Part shown: positions 8,130-13,411 of the stretch, piece by piece | Layout of the letters: every line of letters starts with the position of its first letter | Numbering within the stretch: position 1 is the first letter of the stretch | NCBI GenBank assembly: GCA_949289625.1 | Contig: CASEPH010000003.1 | Span: forward strand, 1 to 13,411 | DNA length: 13,411 nucleotides | From: an uncultured Clostridia bacterium | GTDB lineage: Bacteria; Bacillota_A; Clostridia; Oscillospirales; Oscillospiraceae | Direction of reading: 5' to 3' | Translations under genes and position numbers: made by a program | The notes under the pieces: model-generated | Seen by the model: only the letters and a program-made list of their open reading frames with translations | Databases searched by the model: none | Told to the model about the DNA's origin: nothing

Positions 8130-8158
8130 TTGACAAACTACGGGAGAAGACGTATAAT
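8130..8158 (+). promoter_or_regulatory. feo operon promoter
   Basis: A perfect sigma-A-type consensus: TTGACA (8130-8135), 17 bp, TATAAT (8153-8158). Transcription would start near 8165, directly at the first dyad operator, so this strong promoter is placed to be shut off by a repressor. Confidence 0.92.
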
Positions 8159-8167
8159 TTCAAACGG

Positions 8168-8185
8168 AATTAGCCAAGGCTAATT
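8168..8185. promoter_or_regulatory. Putative metal-regulator operator 1 (feo)
   Basis: The perfect palindrome AATTAGCCAAGGCTAATT (two 8-bp arms, 2-bp centre) begins ten bases after the -10 box and spans the expected transcription start. It resembles DtxR/IdeR-family sites, which carry TTAG...CTAA arms. The regulator identity is inferred from the similarity and from the iron-uptake genes downstream. Confidence 0.75.
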
Positions 8186-8203
8186 CAAATTTTGCCCGAC
8201 AAG

Positions 8204-8217
8204 TTAGCCAATGGTAA
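8204..8217. promoter_or_regulatory. Putative metal-regulator operator 2 (feo)
   Basis: TTAGCCAATGGTAA matches 12 of 14 positions of the core of operator 1 (TTAGCCAAGGCTAA). The cores are 34 bp apart, about three helical turns, so two repressor dimers could bind the same face. Confidence 0.6.
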
Positions 8218-8268
8218 ATCAAAGGACCAGTTTCCTAACTTGATCAAATCGTGAACGGTGATAAAAGT

Positions 8269-8481
8269 ATGAAATTACGGGATGCAGTAGAAGGGCAGGA
8301 GTACGTTGTCCGTCAGATTGAAACAGATGATGAGGAAATGAACTCGTTTTTGTTTTCTTTAGGCTGCTACAGTGGGGAGAAAATTACCGTGATCTCCCAC
8401 ATTAAAGGCGGCTGCATCGTTGCAATTAAGGACGCAAGGTACAACTTCGATCAGCAGCTAGCCGACGCGATTGTCGTCTAA
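8269..8481 (+). CDS. feoA: FeoA family protein, ferrous iron transport accessory
   Basis: The product is a 70-aa cytoplasmic protein with the small SH3-like FeoA fold that assists the FeoB transporter. The sequence MKLRDAVEGQEYVVRQIET, then FSLGCYSGEKITVISHIKGGCIVAIKDARYNFDQQLADAIVV, has the family layout: a conserved glycine after the central helix, then strands ending in a segment that resembles the usual 'lg..lA..I.v' end. I chose the ATG at 8269, with GGTGA seven bases upstream, over the in-frame GTG at 8251, which lacks a site. It is the first gene after the repressor-type promoter and is followed by a terminator before feoB. Confidence 0.9.
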   Translation: MKLRDAVEGQEYVVRQIETDDEEMNSFLFSLGCYSGEKITVISHIKGGCIVAIKDARYNFDQQLADAIVV

Positions 8482-8488
8482 GCAAAAG

Positions 8489-8510
8489 AACAGCTGTGTG
8501 CTGTTTTTTT
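8489..8510 (+). terminator. Intrinsic terminator or attenuator between feoA and feoB
   Basis: AACAGC (8489-8494), loop TGTGT, GCTGTT (8500-8505), then TTTTT. The short stem and T-tract lie eight bases after the feoA stop. It would set feoB expression below feoA or separate the two unless transcription reads through. Confidence 0.7.
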
Positions 8511-8521
8511 GTGGGCATGAG

Positions 8522-8535
8522 TTAGTCTTTGCTAA
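8522..8535. promoter_or_regulatory. Putative metal-regulator operator 3 (upstream of feoB)
   Basis: TTAGTCTTTGCTAA keeps both outer TTAG/CTAA arms of the upstream feo operators, with 10 of 14 core positions matching, just after the feoA terminator. A weak promoter candidate, TTGTGG (8509-8514), 16 bp, GCTAAT (8531-8536), overlaps it, so feoB may have separate metal-controlled transcription. Confidence 0.4.
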
Positions 8536-8602
8536 TTTATTGAACGGGTACATTCAAAAGAGGGAGCAAAATCCATATGACTATCAAGGGAGGAGAATCT
8601 GA

Positions 8603-10657
8603 ATGAGAATCGCTCTGACCGGAAATCCGAACTCTGGAAAGACCACCATGTATAATGCGCTTACAGGCAGAAACGAACGGGTGGGCAACTGGGCAGGTGT
8701 TACGGTTGAAAAGAAGGAACATCCGATCAAAAAGACATATTACGGCGGAGAGGAACAGCTGATCGCGGTAGATTTGCCTGGTGCTTACTCCATGTCCCCC
8801 TTTACCAGCGAGGAGAGCATTACCAGCTCCTATGTAAAAAAGGAGCATCCGGATGTTATTATCAACATTGTGGATGCCACCAATTTGAGCCGCAGCCTGT
8901 TTTTTACCACCCAGCTGCTGGAGCTGGGTATCCCGGTGGTGGTGGCGCTGAACAAGAGCGATATCAATGAGAAGAAAGAGACAAAGATCGATGTAGAGAC
9001 TCTGTCCGCCAAGCTGGGCTGTCCCGTGGTCAAGACCGTGTCAACTTCCAACGAGGGACTGAAAGCCGTGGTGGAAACCGCAGTGGCTCACGCCAGCCAG
9101 GTGCAGGAGGCCCCCTACCGGGAGGGGGACATTGACCTGACAGATAAGAAGGTTGTGGAGGCCGCCGACCGGAAACGCTTTGATTTTGTCAACGGAATTG
9201 TGGCCCAGGTGGAGAAACGGAAGGTGTTTACCAAGGACAAGAACAGCGGCGACTCCATTGACGCCGTTCTCACCAAGCCCTGGCTGGGAATTCCCATTTT
9301 TGCCGTGGTCATGTTCCTGGTGTTCCAGATCTCCCAGGTGTGGGTGGGCCCTTGGATCGCAGAAGGCTATGAATTTGCAAATGGCACCACAATCCCTGGA
9401 CTGGTAACACTGATCGAAGACTTCCAGGGCTGGGTTGGAGATCTGCTTGCCGATGCCAACCCGCTGCTGTCCGCCCTGCTGGTAGATGGCATTATCGGCG
9501 GCGTGGGCGCTGTGGTAGGCTTCCTGCCCCTGGTCATGGTGATGTATTTCCTCATCGCCCTGCTGGAGGACTGCGGCTACATGTCCCGTGTGGCTGTGGT
9601 ACTGGATCCCATCTTTAAAAAGGTGGGTCTGTCCGGTAAGTCGGTGATCCCCTTTGTCATCGGCATTGGCTGCGGCATCCCCGGCGTTATGGCCTGCCGC
9701 ACCATCCGCAATGAGCGGGAGCGCCGGGCTACCGCCATGCTGACCACCTTTATGCCCTGCGGCGCCAAGATCCCCGTCATTACCCTGATCGCCGGCGCGT
9801 TCTTCGACAACGCAGGCTGGGTCAGCTTCCTGATGTATGTTACCGGAATCGTTCTGATCTTCCTGGGCGCTCTGCTGGTAAATGTGGTGACTGGCTACAA
9901 GGTCCGCAAGTCCTTCTTTATCATTGAGCTGCCGGAGTACAAGGTACCCTCCCTGTGGTTTGCCTTCAAGTCCATGTGCAGCCGTGGCTGGGCCTATATT
10001 GTGAAGGCCGCCACCATCATCCTGCTGTGCAACACCGTGGTGCAGATTATGCAGACCTTCGACTGGAGCTTCCAGGTGGCTGAGACGGCCGACTCCTCCA
10101 TCCTGGCCTCCATTGCATCCCCCTTCGCCGTCCTGCTGGTACCCATTGTGGGTGTGCTCAGCTGGCAGTTAGCCGCCGCCGCCGTCACCGGCTTCATCGC
10201 CAAGGAGAATGTGGTAGGTACCCTGGCCGTATGCTTTGTGGGACTGGAGAACTTCATTGACACCGACGAGCTGGCCATGATGGAGGGAGCCGGTTCGGAT
10301 GTAGCCGGCATCATCGCCATTACCAAGGTGGCGGCTCTGGCATACCTCATGTTTAACCTATATACGCCCCCCTGCTTCGCAGCCATCGGCGCCATGAACT
10401 CCGAGATGAAGAGCGGCAAATGGCTGTTGGGCGGCATTGGGCTGCAGCTGTGCACTGGCTATACGGTAGCTTATTTGGTGTATACCATCGGCACGCTGAT
10501 TACCGCCCCTGCCCTGCTGAATGTCAGCGCTGCCATCGGCGGCCTGGTCGGTATTGTTGTCATGATTTCTGTTGTGGTCATTTTGGCCCGCCGTGCCAAC
10601 CGGAACATTCAGGAGGAGTACCGCCTGGACGCCCCCAACACGGCCGCCACTCGGTAA
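8603..10657 (+). CDS. feoB: FeoB ferrous iron transporter
   Basis: The product is a 684-aa inner-membrane Fe(II) transporter with an N-terminal G domain. It shows G1 GNPNSGKTT (7-15), the switch region VGNWAGVTVEKK (27-38), G3 DLPG (57-60), G4 NKSD (117-120) and a G5-like VSTSNEG. A GTPase-linked helical spacer leads to the membrane part from about residue 230. Both Gate motifs are present: GFLPLVMVMYFLIALLEDCGYMSR with GIGCGIPGVMACRTI, and FMPCGAKIPVITLIAGAFF, including the conserved GCG-P and PCGAK-P cysteines. The length is normal for Firmicutes FeoB. The ATG at 8603 has GGGAGGAG upstream. It ends six bases before the Cys-rich accessory gene. Confidence 0.97.
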   Translation: MRIALTGNPNSGKTTMYNALTGRNERVGNWAGVTVEKKEHPIKKTYYGGEEQLIAVDLPGAYSMSPFTSEESITSSYVKKEHPDVIINIVDATNLSRSLFFTTQLLELGIPVVVALNKSDINEKKETKIDVETLSAKLGCPVVKTVSTSNEGLKAVVETAVAHASQVQEAPYREGDIDLTDKKVVEAADRKRFDFVNGIVAQVEKRKVFTKDKNSGDSIDAVLTKPWLGIPIFAVVMFLVFQISQVWVGPWIAEGYEFANGTTIPGLVTLIEDFQGWVGDLLADANPLLSALLVDGIIGGVGAVVGFLPLVMVMYFLIALLEDCGYMSRVAVVLDPIFKKVGLSGKSVIPFVIGIGCGIPGVMACRTIRNERERRATAMLTTFMPCGAKIPVITLIAGAFFDNAGWVSFLMYVTGIVLIFLGALLVNVVTGYKVRKSFFIIELPEYKVPSLWFAFKSMCSRGWAYIVKAATIILLCNTVVQIMQTFDWSFQVAETADSSILASIASPFAVLLVPIVGVLSWQLAAAAVTGFIAKENVVGTLAVCFVGLENFIDTDELAMMEGAGSDVAGIIAITKVAALAYLMFNLYTPPCFAAIGAMNSEMKSGKWLLGGIGLQLCTGYTVAYLVYTIGTLITAPALLNVSAAIGGLVGIVVMISVVVILARRANRNIQEEYRLDAPNTAATR

Positions 10658-10663
10658 ACAGCA

Positions 10664-10831
10664 ATGATTGATCTGGTTGTTGCGGCTATTTTGTTGGCCA
10701 TCATCGGCGGGATCCTCTTTTACCTGTACCGCGCGAAAAAGCGGGGCGAGACCTGCATTGGATGCCCTTATGCCAAGCAGTGCGGCAGCGGAGCCTGTGC
10801 CGGACATAGCCGCAGGGTAAAAAGTAAATGA
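10664..10831 (+). CDS. FeoB-associated Cys-rich membrane protein
   Basis: A 55-aa protein: one N-terminal membrane helix (VVAAILLAIIGGILFYLY, residues 5-22), a basic stop-transfer RAKKRG, then a short cytoplasmic tail with four cysteines (CIGCPYAKQC and a later C, residues 31-45). This is the typical architecture of the small membrane proteins encoded next to feoB in Firmicutes, sometimes compared with FeoC; their precise role is not established, and metal binding near the transporter is the usual proposal. The gene starts six bases after the feoB stop, so translation is probably coupled, as no strong ribosome binding site is visible. Confidence 0.85.
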   Translation: MIDLVVAAILLAIIGGILFYLYRAKKRGETCIGCPYAKQCGSGACAGHSRRVKSK

Positions 10832-10840
10832 TGAGAAACC

Positions 10841-10878
10841 GGAGAGGGGATGTGCGCCTTTGGGCCGCATCCCCCTCC
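10841..10878 (+). other. Strong mRNA hairpin between the Cys-rich gene and the HMA gene
   Basis: GGAGAGGGGATG (10841-10852) pairs with CATCCCCCTCC (10868-10878), giving 11 pairs with one bulged A around a 15-nt loop. No T-tract follows, so it is not an obvious terminator. It lies just before the GGGGAGG ribosome binding site (10884-10890) of the next gene and may influence mRNA processing or stability. Confidence 0.5.
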
Positions 10879-10903
10879 GCGCAGGGGAGGAGTTTACACA
10901 GTA

Positions 10904-11275
10904 ATGGAAAATTTCATTCTTGTTGTCTTCTTGGCAGCCGCAGTTGCTGTGGGGATCTGGTACACGATCCGCCATTTCAAGGGAGAAGGCGGCTGCTGTG
11001 GCGGTGGAGGCTATCGGCCACGGAAGAAAAAACTGTCCCATGTGGTGGAGAAAAAGACCTTTCAGGTAGAAGGAATGCACTGTGAGCACTGTAAGGTTCG
11101 GGTAGAAGAGGCTGTCAATGATATTCATGGGGCAGCAGGCCGAGCGGATTGGAGGAAAGGACTGCTGGTTGTTGCATATTCAGAACCAATAGAAGATGGG
11201 GTGATCCGGGGTAAGGTAGAGAAGGCGGGATACGGCTGTACCGGCCCGGTGAAATTGGAAAAGCCAGAAGCCTGA
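10904..11275 (+). CDS. Membrane-anchored heavy-metal-associated (HMA) domain protein
   Basis: A 123-aa protein. Residues 4-20 form a membrane helix, followed by a basic/glycine stretch with a CC pair (31-32, GGCCGGGG) and a lysine-rich linker. A C-terminal HMA domain (about 50-117) has the metal-binding motif GMHCEHC (Cys60, Cys63) and a typical ferredoxin-like pattern with a late loop KAGYGC. Such domains bind soft metal ions, as in copper chaperones and P-type ATPases. In a ferrous iron operon the role could be metal delivery or protection, but this is inference. The ATG at 10904 is preceded by GGGGAGG at a somewhat long spacing of 13 bases. Last gene of the feo operon. Confidence 0.8.
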   Translation: MENFILVVFLAAAVAVGIWYTIRHFKGEGGCCGGGGYRPRKKKLSHVVEKKTFQVEGMHCEHCKVRVEEAVNDIHGAAGRADWRKGLLVVAYSEPIEDGVIRGKVEKAGYGCTGPVKLEKPEA

Positions 11276-11383
11276 ATGCGGACGGCAAAGCAGAAAAACA
11301 ATTGGGCCCTCCCGCCTGTGGTACATTTGGGGGTTCCGTACATGGTTTGATTGAAGAACTGTGAGGCCATGGGGCAGAAAAAT

Positions 11384-11415
11384 ATGGGAGCAGCGCCATC
11401 TGGAGCTGCTCCCAT
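11384..11415. terminator. Bidirectional terminator between convergent genes
   Basis: ATGGGAGCAGC (11384-11394) pairs with GCTGCTCCCAT (11405-11415), an 11-bp perfect stem with a 10-nt loop. On the minus strand it is followed by a TATTTTTC tail and fits the end of the XpaC-family gene. On the plus strand the tail is the weaker TTTGTGT. The 11276-11383 stretch before it holds no gene. Confidence 0.8.
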
Positions 11416-11448
11416 TTGTGTATCAGTGTATCAAAGAAGAAAATTTGA

Positions 11449-12645
11449 TCAGCCGCCCATGCGGAGATCGCCGCCGGAAGACAGGCCGTCTTTTGCCAGC
11501 ATGCGCTCCAATACCTCCACATCCGCCGTAATATCCAGGGCCTCCCCCTGGAAAAGCTGATCCAGCTGCTTCTCAAAGCCGTCAACCACCTTGTCCATCA
11601 TTCCCTCAATACGTTCCATGGCGGCGGTAATATTTTCACCGTCCACCTCTTGATCCTCCAACTGGGCGTAAGCGCGGAGAATTTTTAGGGTAGTGGGTAA
11701 GTAGTAGCTTAAAAAGCTGTGGAGCTGGTTGGACTTCTGCGGGTGGCTGCGCTGATACTCGAATACTTTTGCCGTGATCGCGCCGATGCGGTCGATTTGC
11801 TGGTTCAGCTTGGGGTTGTCGATATCTGCATTAATGGCGCGAATTTCCTCTAGGACAGCATTCTGGGGATCTTCCTGGGGAGGTTCCTGGACGGGCTTTT
11901 CCTCCTCCTTGGGGGGAGGGTCGGGGATGCCGTCGCTGGTGAGCACAAGCCGGTCATTGCCGTAGTCCAAATAACCCAGAGGGAAGAAGCCGTCGTCCAG
12001 CATATCCTCCAGGGTGTCCCGTACCTTGGCGGGGGAGACGCCCATGGCGGAGGACAAGGCGGAGATGGAGACCGTGGTCCGATTGCCGATCATAGCCATA
12101 TAGCTGCGGAAGGTGCGCACCTGCTTCTGACGGCGCAGACCGGCCCACAGGCAGCCCAGGCCGCCGCCCAGGCAGCACAGCATGGGGATGGTATCCTCCA
12201 AAAACCAAGCCAAGTCCCCTTCAAACAGCCAAAACAGAGATTCAGAGACCACTGCTGCGGAGATGAATCCGAAAACGGCAGTGAGAACTATCCCCACTGT
12301 GGTCATTTTCTTTGCTTTCGCGGCCATCTGGGACAGGAGGGTATTGACAGGGGGAACCGTGCCGGGATTGGGGGAGCGGCCGGCTTGCGCTTGGCTGCCC
12401 ATCTGAACAGTGCGGGAGCCCATCTGTTCCTGCTCCTTCTGCATATAGTAGGGGTGCCGGCCACGGGGTCTGGACTTCTTCCGGCCGCCACCGGCCAGCT
12501 TAATGACAATCATCAAAATACCCACAGGGGGGAGCATAAAGAGAAAGAACAGCGCCAGAATCCAAAAACCCCAGTCCGGGCGCCTTCCGCCCCGCTGGGA
12601 ACTGCCCCCGGAGTCGTAGCCGTAATTGTAGGATTGATTTGCCAT
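11449..12645 (-). CDS. XpaC-like (5-bromo-4-chloroindolyl phosphate hydrolysis family) membrane protein
   Basis: A 398-aa protein. The N-terminus is Gly/Ser/Tyr-rich (1-20), then a membrane helix (26-50), a basic/Gln-rich linker (51-110), two further hydrophobic segments (about 115-135 and 152-170), a cytoplasmic winged-helix-like region (about 178-235, GNRTTVSISALSSAMGVSPAKVRDTLEDMLDDGFF), a Pro/Glu-rich linker, and a helical C-terminal domain (about 263-398, DNPKLNQQIDRIGAITAKVFEYQ...) matching XpaC-type proteins. The family name derives from an X-phos phenotype; the true function is unclear. XpaC is often paired with a TelA-type gene, but none is seen downstream here. I chose the ATG at 12643-12645 for its GGAGG at nine bases; an in-frame ATG at 12678 lacks a site. 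Confidence 0.85.
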   Translation of the reverse strand: MANQSYNYGYDSGGSSQRGGRRPDWGFWILALFFLFMLPPVGILMIVIKLAGGGRKKSRPRGRHPYYMQKEQEQMGSRTVQMGSQAQAGRSPNPGTVPPVNTLLSQMAAKAKKMTTVGIVLTAVFGFISAAVVSESLFWLFEGDLAWFLEDTIPMLCCLGGGLGCLWAGLRRQKQVRTFRSYMAMIGNRTTVSISALSSAMGVSPAKVRDTLEDMLDDGFFPLGYLDYGNDRLVLTSDGIPDPPPKEEEKPVQEPPQEDPQNAVLEEIRAINADIDNPKLNQQIDRIGAITAKVFEYQRSHPQKSNQLHSFLSYYLPTTLKILRAYAQLEDQEVDGENITAAMERIEGMMDKVVDGFEKQLDQLFQGEALDITADVEVLERMLAKDGLSSGGDLRMGG

Positions 12646-12781
12646 AATATATGACCTCCAGCCGCGTATGATTTCCATAGGATAAGCATATCAGACGCAA
12701 GGGAAAATAGAATTGAACTTCCCTTAAAATTTGATAAAAGCGTGTACCAGGCCTGCAAACGGCCGGCCAGGTATTCACTTG

Positions 12782-12810
12782 ATTATACCGCGCGGCAGGG
12801 AAAATGTAAA
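12782..12810 (-). promoter_or_regulatory. Promoter for the XpaC-like gene
   Basis: On the minus strand TTTACA (12805-12810), 17 bp and TATAAT (12782-12787), about 137 bp upstream of the start codon, implying a 5' leader of roughly 130 nt. Confidence 0.7.
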
Positions 12811-12853
12811 CGGCTCTGGGGGAATTTTCAGGGGACTTGTAACTGTTCTGTAA

Positions 12854-12882
12854 TTGTACCGGCAGGGAGAGAGTGCTATAAT
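12854..12882 (+). promoter_or_regulatory. Promoter for the envelope protein at the right end
   Basis: TTGTAC (12854-12859), 17 bp, TATAAT (12877-12882), with an extended -10 TG at 12874-12875. It diverges from the XpaC-like gene's promoter, and transcription would start near 12889. Confidence 0.8.
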
Positions 12883-12888
12883 AACATC

Positions 12889-13083
12889 TGTTAGGCAATT
12901 GCCTGGAGTACTTGTAAATCAAGTGACAAGGGAAGACGCTGGGCATGAAAGCCGGACCTGGAGGCATGAAAGCAAACTGCCGTACGTACCATGGTATCGT
13001 AAGGAGCAGGTACCGGCCTCCACCCGCAGGGAGATAGAGAAAACCAAAGTCCCTGGGTGCGGGAAGGGATGTGGAGGGAAAAC
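12889..13083 (+). other. Long structured 5' leader, class not recognised
   Basis: About 195 nt separate the strong promoter from the ATG at 13084 and contain no convincing gene. Visible stems: ACTTG/CAAGT around TAAAT (about 12910-12924), a long-range GGAGGC/GCCTCC pair (12959-12964 with 13015-13020), a near-palindrome TACGTACCATGGTATCGTA inside it, and CACC..CAGGGA pairing with TCCCTGGGTG (about 13022-13061). I compared it by eye with c-di-GMP, c-di-AMP, T-box, TPP, SAM and glmS signatures and saw no convincing match, so I call only a structured leader. Confidence 0.45.
12893..12904. promoter_or_regulatory. Palindrome at the transcription start (possible operator)
   Basis: The perfect 12-bp palindrome AGGCAATTGCCT, extendable imperfectly to TTAGGCAATTGCCTGG, lies within about 15 bases after the predicted start. 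It could be an operator or the start of the folded leader. Confidence 0.35.
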
Positions 13084-13411
13084 ATGGGAGAAGTGCATAC
13101 GCCAAAGCGGATTGCAAATTCCCCTGGCAAGGGGAAGCGGACGGCGCTGATTGCTGCCGGCTGTGTGGCAGCGGTCCTTTTGGGAGGATATCTGGGCCTG
13201 TGTGCCTGGGTGGGCAGCTCTGCCCATATTTTGAACGGAGTGTCTGTGGCCGGTGTGCCGGTGGGTGGATTGACCCGGGAACAGGCCCTGGAGACATTGG
13301 AGGACAATCTGGGCCAGGTGTCCAATGTGACCCTGCCCCTGGAATATGGTCCCTGGGAGGGGAAAATCACCGCCGCGGCCGTCCAGGTGGATGACCAGGC
13401 CACGGTGGAGC
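13084..13411 (+). CDS. VanW/PG-binding-type membrane-anchored envelope protein, 5' part only
   Basis: The first 109 codons are seen and the gene runs off the window. A basic N-terminal tail (1-19) precedes a membrane helix or uncleaved signal (ALIAAGCVAAVLLGGYLGLCAWV, 21-43), so the rest should be outside the membrane. The segment ILNGVSVAGVPVGGLTREQALETLE (49-73) is the hallmark start of the putative peptidoglycan-binding domain found in VanW-type proteins and in some L,D-transpeptidases. Which of these it is depends on the missing C-terminus. The ATG at 13084 has GGAGG six bases upstream. It is divergent from the XpaC-like gene and has a long leader. Confidence 0.75.
   Translation, partial: MGEVHTPKRIANSPGKGKRTALIAAGCVAAVLLGGYLGLCAWVGSSAHILNGVSVAGVPVGGLTREQALETLEDNLGQVSNVTLPLEYGPWEGKITAAAVQVDDQATVE

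Noticed and set aside
9994..11128. Long minus-strand frames under feoB and the HMA gene
   Set aside because: They are antisense to clearly coding feoB and accessory genes and show no family features.
12905..13083. c-di-GMP, c-di-AMP or T-box riboswitch in the envelope gene leader
   Set aside because: Short fragments look similar, but the conserved core strings and their order are missing and no T-box GGTGG-type sequence is present. Reported only as an unassigned leader.
12854..13150. Open frame on the plus strand through the leader of the envelope gene
   Set aside because: It begins at the promoter itself, has no ribosome binding site and overlaps the real gene in another frame.
13071..13394. 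Alternative frame starting at 13071 over the partial envelope gene
   Set aside because: It translates to Cys/Gly-rich nonsense, while the frame from 13084 has a membrane helix, a family motif and a well-placed GGAGG.

Overview
The window looks like a chromosomal piece from a Gram-positive gut-type anaerobe, most likely a Clostridia member near Oscillospiraceae. This is inferred, not proven. The grounds are moderate GC content, GGAGG-type ribosome binding sites, TTGACA/TATAAT promoters, a FeoB-associated Cys-rich membrane protein, an XpaC-family protein and the start of a VanW/PG-binding-type envelope protein. No organism-specific marker is present.

Left part (1-7520): a type I-E CRISPR-Cas locus, all read on the minus strand. 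From upstream to downstream it is cas3 (with a likely GTG start), cse1/casA, cse2/casB, cas7e/casC, cas5e/casD, cas6e/casE, then an 87-bp AT-rich leader and the array. Genes overlap or lie within 10 bp, so they read as one operon. The array has five identical 29-nt repeats and 32-nt spacers and runs off the left edge. All interference components are here (Cascade, Cas3, crRNA processing). The adaptation genes cas1 and cas2, which normally sit between cas6e and the array, are absent from that slot. The leader carries a perfect 14-bp palindrome close to the first repeat. Upstream of cas3 lies an AT-rich promoter region.

Middle (about 7685-7975): a GC-rich run of consecutive hairpins with no convincing gene, an 18-bp perfect-stem bidirectional terminator, and a minus-strand tRNA-Leu(UAG) with its own promoter. 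The CRISPR-Cas locus lies on the 3' side of this tRNA.

Right-centre (8130-11420): a plus-strand ferrous iron uptake locus. A perfect consensus promoter (TTGACA, 17 bp, TATAAT) is followed by two TTAGCC-AA-type dyads resembling DtxR/IdeR-family operators, then feoA, an intrinsic terminator/attenuator, a third, weaker dyad, feoB, a 55-aa FeoB-associated Cys-rich membrane protein, and a membrane-anchored heavy-metal-associated (HMA) domain protein. A bidirectional terminator separates it from the convergent next gene.

Right end (11449-13411): an XpaC-family membrane protein on the minus strand and a divergent plus-strand envelope protein cut by the window edge. They are separated by back-to-back promoters. 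The plus-strand gene has an unusually long (about 195 nt), hairpin-rich leader that I cannot assign to a known riboswitch class. The CRISPR system itself is a recognisable I-E system rather than a new one. The less explained parts are the leader at 12889-13083, the hairpin block at 7690-7846, the HMA protein in the feo operon and the missing adaptation module.
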